Of a stretch of 40,069 bases of DNA, positions 32,013-39,963 are shown one piece after another; positions within the stretch are counted from its first letter, which is position 1, and every line of letters begins with the position of its first letter. The notes beneath the pieces are model-generated. The model was given only the letters and a program-made list of their open reading frames with translations. It searched no databases and had not been told where the DNA came from. Both the position numbers and the translations under genes were made by a program. Where the stretch lies: the NCBI GenBank assembly GCA_963621885.1, contig CAVFFT010000016.1, forward strand, positions 1-40,069, in the 5' to 3' direction. The DNA is from UMGS1519 sp963621885 (GTDB taxonomy: Bacteria; Actinomycetota; Coriobacteriia; Coriobacteriales; Eggerthellaceae).

Positions 32013-33875
32013 TTACGCCGTCGCGGCCTGTTCCTTGTTCTTCTTGCCAAAGATGGTCTTGAAGCCCTTGACGGCAAGAACCAGAGCCAGGACGAAAAGC
32101 AGGATGGCGATGATGAGCTGAGCCCACACGCCCATTGCGCCACCGGCCTGAGCGGCGAGAACAGCCGCGTCGCCACCGATAAGCGTGATCTTCGCCATCA
32201 TGGTCTGAACAAGCGAGGTGAGCGTGACGATGAGCATGAACACCATCGGGACATAGAACATCTTGTTGTTGCGGCCCGCATTGCCAAGCCATGCGCATAC
32301 GGTCAGCAGAGCGAGTGCGGCGAGCAGCTGGTTTGCGGCGCCGAACAGAGGCCAAATGATGGTGTAGCCCGTCAAGCCGAGGCCGATGCCTGCGACAACC
32401 GTGACGATGGTGGCCACATAGGGGTTGGTGAGGAAGCGCTGCCAGCCCGGCATCTGACCGCGACCGTCGGTCTCAACGAGGCCCTCGTCGGTCGGCATGA
32501 ACATCTCCTGGAACATGTAGCGAGCAAGACGCGTCGCGGTGTCGAGGGAGGTGAGGCAGAATGCGGAAACAGCAAGAATCAGCAGCGAGTATGCAAGGCT
32601 CTCGGCGCTTTCAAGGCCGGGGATGCAAGCGAGCATCTCCGAAAGGCCGCCTGCGAATACCGCCGTCGGAGCGGAGTAGTCGCCTGCCTGGTAAGCGGTC
32701 CACACGTAGCCAACCGCGATCAGGGAGATGACGGCGAGCAGGCACTCGATGAGCATGCCGCCGTAACCGATGGCCTGTGCCTGGCCTTCCTTGTCGAGCT
32801 GCTTCGAGGTGGTGCCGGAAGCAACGAGGCTGTGGAAGCCGGAGATTGCGCCGCAGGCGATGGTGATGAACAGGACGGGGAACAGCCAGCCGGAAGCGGC
32901 AGCCTTGTTTACGGTCGCGAGACCGGTGCCCTGGTCGATGATCGCCGCGCCGGATGCATCAACCGCCGCATTGCTGGCGAAGAAGCCGGTGAAGGCGGGG
33001 ATGTCGAGGTTCGAAGCCGCGCCCATCAGAGCTGCGCCCACGATGGCGATGATTGCAAGGGCGATCATGCCATACAGCAGGAAGCTGGACAGGTAGTCGC
33101 GCGGCTGGAGAAGGATCCAGACCGGTGCGACCGAAGCGATCAGGATGTAAATGCCCAGAAGAAACATCCACGTGGTGTAGTCGAGCGAGATGATCGGCAG
33201 GTTGTAGCCGATGGCAACGATGACGACGATGACCGCGATGGCGCCGCAGATGTTCGCGGCAGCGGGAATCTTGCGGCCGCGCGTTGCGATGCCCCAGACG
33301 ACAGCCACGCCGATGAACAGGATGGAGATCATTGCCGTGCGCATGTTCGCGAGGTTGGAGGACTCAGCCTTCGCGAGCGCGTCGCCGGTGAGACCGTCGG
33401 TGGGAACCACCGCGAAGGTGTTTGCGACGATGGATGCGAAAGCAGCCACGACGAGCACGAGGGTGAGGTAGGCGAAAATGCAGAACAGGCGCTTTGCCGT
33501 GTCGTCGATGTTATCGGCGACGACGGTTGCGAGCGTCTTGCCCTTGTTGCGGATGGACGCGAACAGGGCGCCGAAGTCGTGCATGGCACCCATGAAGATG
33601 CCGCCAATGAGGACCCAGAGAAGAACGGGGACCCAACCAAAAACTGCTGCCTGGATGGGGCCGTTGATGGGGCCGGCGCCAGCGATGGAGCTGAAGTGGT
33701 GTCCCAGAACCACGTAGGGCGGTGCCGGAACGTAGTCCACACCGTCTTCAAGGGTGTGGGCGGGAGTCGGTCGATTGGGATCGACGCCCCACTGCTTTGC
33801 AAGCCAGCGGCCGTAGGTGAGATAGCCTACGACGATGCAGACAATGCCGATTCCCAGGATCAATAATGCGTTCAT
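32013..33875 (-). CDS. cstA: Carbon starvation protein CstA family transporter
   Basis: Large inner-membrane transporter; characterised relatives import peptides or pyruvate, often induced on carbon limitation. The 620-aa product has about 16 hydrophobic segments and the family blocks TYGRWLAKQWGVDPNRPTPA, YVVLGHHFSSIAGAGPINGP, IGGIFMGAMHDF, CGAISGFHSLVASGTTSKQL, FCLTSLDTATRLARYMFQE and WPLFGAANQLLAALAL. The ATG has AAGGAGG 11 bases upstream, and that site overlaps the stop codon (CTAAGGAGG) of the preceding gene, a clear sign of translational coupling. It is the last gene of a minus-strand run and is followed by a terminator. A LytTR-type sensor pair, found near some pyruvate-specific relatives, is not present. 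Confidence 0.95.
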   Translation of the reverse strand: MNALLILGIGIVCIVVGYLTYGRWLAKQWGVDPNRPTPAHTLEDGVDYVPAPPYVVLGHHFSSIAGAGPINGPIQAAVFGWVPVLLWVLIGGIFMGAMHDFGALFASIRNKGKTLATVVADNIDDTAKRLFCIFAYLTLVLVVAAFASIVANTFAVVPTDGLTGDALAKAESSNLANMRTAMISILFIGVAVVWGIATRGRKIPAAANICGAIAVIVVIVAIGYNLPIISLDYTTWMFLLGIYILIASVAPVWILLQPRDYLSSFLLYGMIALAIIAIVGAALMGAASNLDIPAFTGFFASNAAVDASGAAIIDQGTGLATVNKAAASGWLFPVLFITIACGAISGFHSLVASGTTSKQLDKEGQAQAIGYGGMLIECLLAVISLIAVGYVWTAYQAGDYSAPTAVFAGGLSEMLACIPGLESAESLAYSLLILAVSAFCLTSLDTATRLARYMFQEMFMPTDEGLVETDGRGQMPGWQRFLTNPYVATIVTVVAGIGLGLTGYTIIWPLFGAANQLLAALALLTVCAWLGNAGRNNKMFYVPMVFMLIVTLTSLVQTMMAKITLIGGDAAVLAAQAGGAMGVWAQLIIAILLFVLALVLAVKGFKTIFGKKNKEQAATA

Positions 33876-33891
33876 TCGAGCTGTTTCCTCC

Positions 33892-34488
33892 TTAGTTTTC
33901 TTGAGCTGTACTCGAATCGGAAAGGACGAGATTGGCTTTCAGGGTTTCCCTCATCTCTTCCCCTTGCGGATTGGTCGTGACACTATCGTCTGAGAGATCG
34001 ATAAGCGCGAGGCGCAAATCCGCCCAGCCGCGTATGCCCAGTGCGAAGTTCTTCCGGAAATGCGTTTTGCGCACGAGGCGCTTGACGTCTTTGTCGGCGT
34101 TGTTCGCGATGATGACAAGCGAAAGATAGCTTGTCATGTGGTTCGGCTCCGGCTTCACCTTCTGTATGGCATGCGTTTTCATGAAGGCGACAAGGTCCTC
34201 AAGCTCCGCCTCATGAAGCGTGTCAGTAGTGGTGAAGAAAAGATATTCGAAGGCGTCTACCTCCCAGAGTTTCGCTCGCTTGACTAGCACGTACTGCTCG
34301 CCATGTGAGTGGAACTCGGCGTATCCGGGGAAGACGCGCCCATCGAACTCGTAGTCGCGATATACGTCGAACCAGGTCTCATGCGAGGTCAAAAGCCGCT
34401 CGAGCACCAGCTCACGCCGATTCTGTTCTTGATACATCGCGGTCATCGCTTTCCCACAAACCCCCTTTGGTTTACGCAACCGCGACAT
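33892..34488 (-). CDS. Unrecognised soluble protein coupled to cstA
   Basis: A 198-aa protein I cannot assign. It starts MSRLRKPKGVCGKAMTAMYQ and contains an alpha/beta region (VYRDYEFDGRVFPGYAEFH, HGEQYVLVKRAKLWEVDAFE, YLFFTTTDTLHEAELEDLV), a second half (SYLSLVIIANNADKDVKRL, RKNFALGIRGWADLRLALID) and a polar tail. No signal peptide, membrane segment or zinc motif; one Cys only. The ATG at 34488 has GAGGGG six bases upstream and is preferred over an in-frame ATG at 34527. Its stop codon is embedded in the cstA ribosome site with 16 bases between the genes, so it is made together with CstA and may be an accessory or regulatory partner. That role is inference from context. Confidence 0.78.
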   Translation of the reverse strand: MSRLRKPKGVCGKAMTAMYQEQNRRELVLERLLTSHETWFDVYRDYEFDGRVFPGYAEFHSHGEQYVLVKRAKLWEVDAFEYLFFTTTDTLHEAELEDLVAFMKTHAIQKVKPEPNHMTSYLSLVIIANNADKDVKRLVRKTHFRKNFALGIRGWADLRLALIDLSDDSVTTNPQGEEMRETLKANLVLSDSSTAQEN

Positions 34489-34598
34489 TCTATTCCCCTC
34501 TATATTTAGATGACGGGGTGTTAACATGCCTGAAACAATCGGACGGTAAACGGGGGAATGAAAGCTGTTTGCGGTTGTTTCGATAGGACGTATTTAGT

Positions 34599-34627
34599 TC
34601 TATACCTGCTGGTTCTGCGTATTGAAA
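34599..34627 (-). promoter_or_regulatory. Predicted promoter of the unknown gene-cstA operon
   Basis: On the minus strand TTTCAA and TATAGA are separated by 17 bp, giving a leader of about 100 bases. The sequence between here and the ATG is AT-rich and carries no hairpin I could identify. Confidence 0.42.
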
Positions 34628-34667
34628 CGGCGTTGGTTAGGGGTTTTGAAGGGCGGACCTCGTTACT

Positions 34668-34756
34668 CTTGCGCCATGATGTGCGCAAAGGGGCACGTCG
34701 CCGTTATCGGCAACATGCCGGCGGCGCTACTAATCAGCTTGCGCCATGATGTGCGC
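34668..34756. repeat. 19-bp direct repeat duplicating the 3' end of the phosphatase gene
   Basis: CTTGCGCCATGATGTGCGC occurs at 34738-34756, where it is the 3' end of the phosphatase gene (coding AHIMAQ on the minus strand). It occurs again, identical, at 34668-34686 in the spacer, exactly 70 bp away. This looks like the remnant of a short duplication or an aligned recombination end. Confidence 0.75.
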
Positions 34757-35230
34757 GAGGAGGGCGCGGCAGCCTTTGTCGATGTCGGCGAAGGTTTGGG
34801 AGAAATCGCCGGTATACCAGGGGTCGGCCACTTCACGGGCGTCTCCGGTGAAAGAAAGCAGAAGACGCGTGCGGGCGTGCGCGTCCGCACTGAGAATGCG
34901 TGCGAGGTGCCGGATGTTCTCCTTGTCCATGGCGACGATGTAGTCCCAGTCGTCGGACTCGCTGGAGGAAACAAGCCGCGCCCGATGGTCCGGCACGGGG
35001 ATGTGATGCTTTCCGAGCTCGCGTCGCGCGGGCGGATAGATCGGATTTCCCAGCTCCTCGCGCGTCGTCGCGGCCGAGTCGATTTCGAAACGCTGCGTGA
35101 GCTGGGCGTTGTCCACCAGGTTCTGCATGACCGCCTGCGCCATGGGTGAGCGGCAGATGTTGCCGTGGCAGACGAAGAGAATGCGGACTTTGCCGTTTGC
35201 TTTGTCCTTTGCGTTCGCGGAAGACGACAT
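34730..35230 (-). CDS. Low-molecular-weight protein-tyrosine phosphatase
   Basis: Cysteine phosphatase of the LMW-PTP family, removing phosphate from tyrosine on proteins such as bacterial tyrosine kinases of capsule or exopolysaccharide systems. The 166-aa protein has the C(X)5R P-loop FVCHGNICRSPMAQAVMQ, the mid-region SAATTREELGNPIYPP and the general-acid Asp loop REVADPWYTGDF. The ATG at 35230 has AAAGGAAAGG about ten bases before it; an upstream in-frame extension of 38 codons is rich in Pro and lacks similarity. No tyrosine kinase gene is nearby. It is transcribed in the same direction as the cstA operon but 240 bases apart, with a predicted separate promoter for the latter. Confidence 0.94.
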   Translation of the reverse strand: MSSSANAKDKANGKVRILFVCHGNICRSPMAQAVMQNLVDNAQLTQRFEIDSAATTREELGNPIYPPARRELGKHHIPVPDHRARLVSSSESDDWDYIVAMDKENIRHLARILSADAHARTRLLLSFTGDAREVADPWYTGDFSQTFADIDKGCRALLAHIMAQAD

Positions 35231-35517
35231 GGCTGTGCGTTTCCTTTCCTTTGGCTTGCGTGCGACCCTGAGCATATCGCAAGGGAGCTTTTCTTGCTCT
35301 GGCGGGTGGAGCAGAGGGCGGGGATGGAGGGGGCCAAGCGCCAAGCGTCAAGTGGCGGGTGCGGAGCTCGTGTCGGATGCTCGTTTCCCAGGTGCTTGTC
35401 CTTTCGCACGGCGAGAATTTTTTCTGAACGATTTTCCATAGTTTGTTCGATAGGAATCGGCGGGAACGCGTGCTAGGATACGAACGGATGTTCGTAAGGA
35501 AAACGGGGGCGAGGCGC
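35231..35517. promoter_or_regulatory. Divergent control region between the phosphatase and dinB
   Basis: Shared upstream region of two divergent genes. Toward the phosphatase, a TATGCT box near 35265-35270 (minus strand) is a weak -10 candidate. Toward dinB lie the TGCTAGGAT element and the LexA-type palindrome listed separately. In between, GCCAAGC is repeated twice at 35333-35346; nothing else is evident. Confidence 0.35.
35471..35495 (+). promoter_or_regulatory. dinB promoter -10 with SOS (LexA) box
   Basis: TGCTAGGAT (35471-35479) is an extended -10 element. Directly after it, ACGAAC-GGAT-GTTCGT (35480-35495) is a perfect palindrome containing CGAACNNNNGTTCG, the LexA operator of Gram-positive bacteria and Actinobacteria. 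Placed over the predicted start point (near 35486), LexA binding would block transcription until DNA damage. Confidence 0.82.
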
Positions 35518-36795
35518 GTGAAGGATAGGGTCATATTTCATTCCGATTGCAATTGCTTTTACGCCTCGGTTGAAATGCATCGGCATCCCGAATTGCGGGG
35601 CGTGCCCCTTTGTGTCGGCGGACATGAGGAAAGCAGGCATGGCATTGTCCTTGCAAAGAATCCGCTTGCCAAGGCGGCGGGCGTGAAGACGGGGGAGGCG
35701 CTTTGGCAGGCGCGGCAGAAGTGCCCCGGCTTGGTGACGATTCCACCCGATTATGCCGCCTACCAGCGCTATTCCCGTTTGGCGCGGCGCATCTACTATG
35801 ACTACACCGACCAGGTTGAGCCTTTCGGTCTTGATGAGTGTTGGCTCGATGTGACGGGCTCGCTTGCGCTTTTTGGCGGCGATGCGCGCCTTATCGCCAA
35901 TGAGATATCCGAGCGCGTGAAGGCGGAGCTTGGCATAACGGTGAGCGTTGGCGCCTCGTGGAACAAGGTGTTCGCGAAGTTCGGCAGCGATGCCGACGCG
36001 GGTGATGGGATCGATTTCATCACGCGCGAGAACTACCGCGAGAAGGTATGGCCGCTTCCGGTTGAAGAGCTTATCTATGTGGGACGGGCCACGAAGAGAA
36101 AGCTCAATGCGGCGGCGGTGTTTACCATCGGCGATCTGGCAAACGCCTCGGACGCGATGCTCGCGACACGGCTGGGGAAGATGGGCGGCATCCTGAAGGC
36201 TTTCGCGCGAGGGGAAGACACCAGCCCCGTCAAGGTGATGGATGAGGATGCGACGGATGTCTGTCGCGAGGTGAAGAGCGTTGGCAATGGACTGACGGCA
36301 CCGCATGACATTGTCTGTCCCGAAGACGCGAAGGCGCTCATCTTTTTGCTTGCGGAATCGGTAGCGCAAAGGCTGCGGGAATTGCATGTGCGGGCGCATA
36401 CGATTGCCATTGGCGTTCGCGATGCGCGCACGCTTGCGGGTTATGTGCGGCAATGGCGTCTTGGCGTCGCCACGTGCATCACTGACGAGATCGCCCAATG
36501 CGCCTTTCGGCTTCTGCGGGAAAACGAGCCGCTGGACGCCGCGCATCCGCTGCGCGCCCTGCATGTGCGCGCAAGCGGGCTTGAGCCGTTCCAGGCCGTT
36601 CAGCAGCCGACCCTCTTTCATGATGAGGAGGCGCGACAGGCTCGTGAGCGCCTTGATCTGGCGATAGACGAGCTTCGTGGCCGTTTTGGCAACACGTGCG
36701 TGCGACGCCTTGTTGAGCTTTCGGATGAGGGCCTGTCGCGGCTTGATATCAAGGCCGAAAACGTCATTCATCCCGTCGGGTATTTTGGGGACTGA
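35518..36795 (+). CDS. dinB: Y-family DNA polymerase (DinB/Pol IV-like, UmuC group)
   Basis: Error-prone translesion DNA polymerase. The 425-aa protein has the palm motif VIFHSDCNCFYASVEMH (metal Asp at residue 10), the second metal motif FGLDECWLDVTGS (Asp106-Glu107), the fingers/palm block GITVSVGASWNKVFAKFGS, helix-hairpin-helix-like ELIYVGRATKRKL, a little-finger domain and a C-terminal clamp-binding peptide QQPTLF. The HSDxNxFYASVE form places it in the Gram-positive Pol IV/UmuC-like branch rather than Escherichia-type DinB. GTG 35518 is chosen, with GGGGG eight bases upstream. An ATG at 35488 lies inside the LexA box and near the start point, so it is unlikely. It heads a two-gene SOS unit with the small gene downstream. 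Confidence 0.93.
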   Translation: MKDRVIFHSDCNCFYASVEMHRHPELRGVPLCVGGHEESRHGIVLAKNPLAKAAGVKTGEALWQARQKCPGLVTIPPDYAAYQRYSRLARRIYYDYTDQVEPFGLDECWLDVTGSLALFGGDARLIANEISERVKAELGITVSVGASWNKVFAKFGSDADAGDGIDFITRENYREKVWPLPVEELIYVGRATKRKLNAAAVFTIGDLANASDAMLATRLGKMGGILKAFARGEDTSPVKVMDEDATDVCREVKSVGNGLTAPHDIVCPEDAKALIFLLAESVAQRLRELHVRAHTIAIGVRDARTLAGYVRQWRLGVATCITDEIAQCAFRLLRENEPLDAAHPLRALHVRASGLEPFQAVQQPTLFHDEEARQARERLDLAIDELRGRFGNTCVRRLVELSDEGLSRLDIKAENVIHPVGYFGD

Positions 36796-36800
36796 TATAC

Positions 36801-37070
36801 GTGGCGAAGGGAATCGTAAGGCGGCGCAAGCGCTATGTGGCGGTTGATGCCCATTTTGATGAAGACGGAAGATTGTTGCCCCGCGCGGTCGAATGGGACG
36901 ACGGCCGCCGGTTTGCCATCGACGAGGTGCGTGATGTGCGGCGGGCGGCGAGCCTGAAAACGGGTGGTGATGGCATGCGCTATACCGTGCGTATCGGCTC
37001 GTCCGTCACTTATCTCTTCTATGAGCAGCCTCGCTGGTTTGTCGAGGAGCGCGTTGTCGAAATGCCATGA
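36801..37070 (+). CDS. Small protein co-transcribed with dinB
   Basis: An 89-aa basic, beta-rich protein starting five bases after the dinB stop (GTG, with GGGG about ten bases upstream inside dinB). It reads RKRYVAVDAHFDEDGRLLPR, then WDDGRRFAIDEVRDVRRAAS, MRYTVRIGSSVTYLFYEQPRWFVEERV. The pattern of a compact barrel with Trp/Tyr/Phe recalls the small DUF6504-like proteins next to Y-family polymerases in Actinobacteria, but I recognise only the style, not the family. The tight spacing suggests it shares LexA control and may assist or restrain the polymerase. Confidence 0.72.
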   Translation: MAKGIVRRRKRYVAVDAHFDEDGRLLPRAVEWDDGRRFAIDEVRDVRRAASLKTGGDGMRYTVRIGSSVTYLFYEQPRWFVEERVVEMP

Positions 37071-37087
37071 TGGCAATGCCGCGGATT

Positions 37088-39943
37088 TCACCAGCTCATG
37101 TCCTTGTCGCGTGTGCGGCGACGGCGCAACTTAAGGAGCAATATGCCAAGAAGCCCCGCGCCGCATGCCAGCGCCAGAAGACCACCTCCCCAGGTGAAAA
37201 GCTTTGCGGATGCCGCGTCGCCTCCGGTGAGGGGAAGCGTGAGCTTGACGGCCTTGTTGGTGAAAACGGGGACGCCATCGCGGATGCCGGCGCTTTCTTC
37301 CGCGCCGCTTTCATCGAACTTCTGATACGAGACGTTCGCCTGAAGGAGCCCGTCGCGCTTTTCGGCAACGAGCGTCACTTCGGCATGTCCTTCATCGAAT
37401 TCGATAAGGGGCTGCCAGGAGCGCTCTTCCTCAATGGTGAAGCGCATGCTGTCTCCCGCCTGCGCGTTTGTCCATAACATTCGCCCGAAGGAGACCGACC
37501 CGTCCGCCTTGTTGCGCGCCCGCGCCACTTCGGAGCCGTTCGCGTCTTTCAGAATGAAAGTGAAGGCGCCTTCTGCAAGCTCACCGTCTTCAAGCGTTTT
37601 GGTGAGCGTGATCTCGTAGGGAATGCCGCGCGTGTTCGTGAAAACCGCTGCCGCATCACCGCTTGAATACGAGACCTTTCCCACGAGCTTTTCGTCGGTC
37701 GCCTCCACTTGCACCTGGACATCGGTTTCGTTCTCATCAAAGCTGATATCGCTCATGGTGATGTCGGATTCCGTTTGCGCCGCCTCCTCGCCCTGCTCCT
37801 TCAGCTCGCGGATCTTGTAATGCAGCGTCTTTCCGATGTCCGCGCGTGCAAGGGAGGTGTCGGGGAATGATGCCTTTCCATTCTTGTCGCTCGTGCATGT
37901 TGCGATTTGCTTTCCCGACTCGTTAAGGAGCTCGAAGGTAAAAGCGGGGTAGTCTTCCTCAATTGTCGTGCCGTCCGCATCGCGCAGCACCTTGCGTACC
38001 TGGAGGGCGAACGCGCCGCTAAGCGGTGTGTCGACGCAGGGGCCCACCTTGAATACGGCGCCGTCCTGCGTGGAGTCGTCGCAAGTGATAGTTGCCGACC
38101 ATTCGCGATTGACGGCATACCCATCAGGCGCTTTCGTTTCCTTGATCGTATAGCTGCCAAAGGGAAGTATCTTTCCGGTGGAAGCGATGAATGCGTTGTC
38201 CTTCCGCTCGCTTGTGATGGTGGCGGCGACTTCGCCATCGGCAATGTTTTTGCCTTCAACCGCTATCGTCTTTCCGCTCGAATTGATGATCGAAAATTCG
38301 GCGCCCGCGCCCTCTCCGCCATCTGAAAGCTGCTTTTCCACCTCGATGCCGATCAGAACCGGCGTGTTTTCGAGTTTGATGAGCACGCCTTGTTCCACTC
38401 CCATCGACAAGAAGGATTCGGGAGCGACCGCTTTTGCCGCGGCGCCGTGGGCGGCCGTCTCATCAGCTGCAATCTGTCCCAGGTAGCGGGTCGTATCAAG
38501 CTGATAGCCGGCGGGGGCTTCACTCTCTTCTATTGTGTAGCTGCCAAGGGGAAGCTTCACGCTCGGGGTCTTGCCATCGGATTCGGTTGTGAGCGTGATT
38601 GTCTTATCCGCCTCTTCGGGGAGGGACGCGAGAGAGTCGTATGTTCCCGCATAATACTTCAGCGTGAAAACGGCGCCCGCGACACCCTCCTTGCTTGTCG
38701 CGTCTATCTTGCGCGCGCTGACCTCGTCATATACCGGAGGTTCCGCCGAAGAGAAACTCCCGGTATAACGTGTCGCAGTGCCGAACGCGGGAGTGCTTCC
38801 CACCTTGAGCTGTACCGGATAGATTGTCGTGTCACGCTGATAGCCCTCAGAGGCGCTGACTTCTTGTGCGTAGACGGTCAGGGTTGTGAGCTTCGAGAGA
38901 GAAAGGCTTCCTTTTCCGTTCGCGTCGGTTTCGATTCTTCCCAGTTTCGTGGTGAGAGCGGCGTTGGCATAGATGTCGTACTTTGCGCCGTTGAGGTGAT
39001 ATTGCTCATTGCCCGCGCTCAATGATTCATCCGCTGAGCTTTTCGCGAGCGAGATTTCCGCCGTGGGAATCTTGCCGTTCTCACCGAAGGCCATGAACTG
39101 ATAACTGTGGTAATTGTTGCGCTTCGAGCCGTCGGTTTTAAGGCCGCAGTTTATCAGCCAGACATGCTGCTGCCAGGAGGCGACGGTCCAATTGCCATGC
39201 GCGAGCATATCCGTGTCGTTGTAGTGGGCGAGCGCTTTTTGCACCCAGGTGCCATTCGCGTTTGCGGTGCCCTTTGCGCTCATGTTGATGAAGTAATTGC
39301 TGATCCAGGTCCAGTATGCGCTTGTTGGATTGTGATTCGATTGCGTTGCGTTCGAAGCTGCGTCAAACGTGAGTGATTTGTTACAGTCGTTGAAGTAATA
39401 AGCGAGCACGACATGCGTGGCTGCCATCTTCTCCTTTGCGCTGAGCGTGCCGCCTTTGTAATCGGTGGCGGGCATCCAATTTGCGCTATATCCGCTGTAG
39501 CCGGGTCCGCCCGGCGCGTAATAGAGCGCCGCACAGAAGGCCTTGTATTGCCACGACTTGTTGAAGTCGCTCTGAACAAGACGCCGAATGAGGACCTTTT
39601 GGCTGGTGATTGCAGTCTCTTCCGTATTGGTGGGGCCCCAGAGTGCGGGATTCAGGCAGTAGGCGAGATTCGCCTTGCTTCTGTCCGCGTTGCCGACCCA
39701 GCGATATCTCGTGCGGTTTTTGCTTCCGTCGAATTGGATGGTGCTGTTGTCGGGATCGGAATAGAGGGTTGTCGTCTGCGCCGAGCCCCATCCCTCCGGG
39801 GTATTATGGCCTTCGGTGGAGCTGTATCCGCTTGCCGCCACCGCCACCGTGCCCGCAGCGAGAAAGACGCCTATGAAAAGGGGAACGGCGAATCTGCGCG
39901 CGATTCGTCCCATTGCGCCAACAAGGGCGAGAGTCTTTTTCAT
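37088..39943 (-). CDS. LPXTG-anchored surface protein with thioester-like head and CnaB/SpaA repeats
   Basis: Sortase-anchored adhesin or pilin-like protein, 951 aa. Order: signal peptide (residues 1-37, MKKTLALVG... ending VAVAAS). Next a Cys-containing head (about 40-300) with LAYCLNPALWGP, ALYYAPGGPGYSGYS and ATHVVLAYYFND, resembling the thioester domain of Gram-positive adhesins. Then about five immunoglobulin-like domains: SpaA/CnaB types with PLGSYTIEESEAPAGY and PFGSYTIKETKAPDGY, and two FctA-like pilin isopeptide domains (YPAFTFELLNESGKQ and EGAFTFILKDANGSE). A sorting signal LPLTGG, a membrane helix and RRRRTRDKD close it. The ATG at 39943 has AAAGGAGG six bases upstream. No sortase gene is in the window. 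It converges on the dinB unit with 17 bases between. Confidence 0.92.
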   Translation of the reverse strand: MKKTLALVGAMGRIARRFAVPLFIGVFLAAGTVAVAASGYSSTEGHNTPEGWGSAQTTTLYSDPDNSTIQFDGSKNRTRYRWVGNADRSKANLAYCLNPALWGPTNTEETAITSQKVLIRRLVQSDFNKSWQYKAFCAALYYAPGGPGYSGYSANWMPATDYKGGTLSAKEKMAATHVVLAYYFNDCNKSLTFDAASNATQSNHNPTSAYWTWISNYFINMSAKGTANANGTWVQKALAHYNDTDMLAHGNWTVASWQQHVWLINCGLKTDGSKRNNYHSYQFMAFGENGKIPTAEISLAKSSADESLSAGNEQYHLNGAKYDIYANAALTTKLGRIETDANGKGSLSLSKLTTLTVYAQEVSASEGYQRDTTIYPVQLKVGSTPAFGTATRYTGSFSSAEPPVYDEVSARKIDATSKEGVAGAVFTLKYYAGTYDSLASLPEEADKTITLTTESDGKTPSVKLPLGSYTIEESEAPAGYQLDTTRYLGQIAADETAAHGAAAKAVAPESFLSMGVEQGVLIKLENTPVLIGIEVEKQLSDGGEGAGAEFSIINSSGKTIAVEGKNIADGEVAATITSERKDNAFIASTGKILPFGSYTIKETKAPDGYAVNREWSATITCDDSTQDGAVFKVGPCVDTPLSGAFALQVRKVLRDADGTTIEEDYPAFTFELLNESGKQIATCTSDKNGKASFPDTSLARADIGKTLHYKIRELKEQGEEAAQTESDITMSDISFDENETDVQVQVEATDEKLVGKVSYSSGDAAAVFTNTRGIPYEITLTKTLEDGELAEGAFTFILKDANGSEVARARNKADGSVSFGRMLWTNAQAGDSMRFTIEEERSWQPLIEFDEGHAEVTLVAEKRDGLLQANVSYQKFDESGAEESAGIRDGVPVFTNKAVKLTLPLTGGDAASAKLFTWGGGLLALACGAGLLGILLLKLRRRRTRDKDMSW

Positions 39944-39963
39944 GTCATCCTCCTTTTGCGGGT

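Noticed and set aside
31869..33866. 665-codon open frame on the plus strand opposite cstA
   Set aside because: Antisense shadow of cstA; the translation is a low-complexity Asp/Gly/His/Arg mixture, and cstA on the other strand has clear family motifs and a ribosome site.
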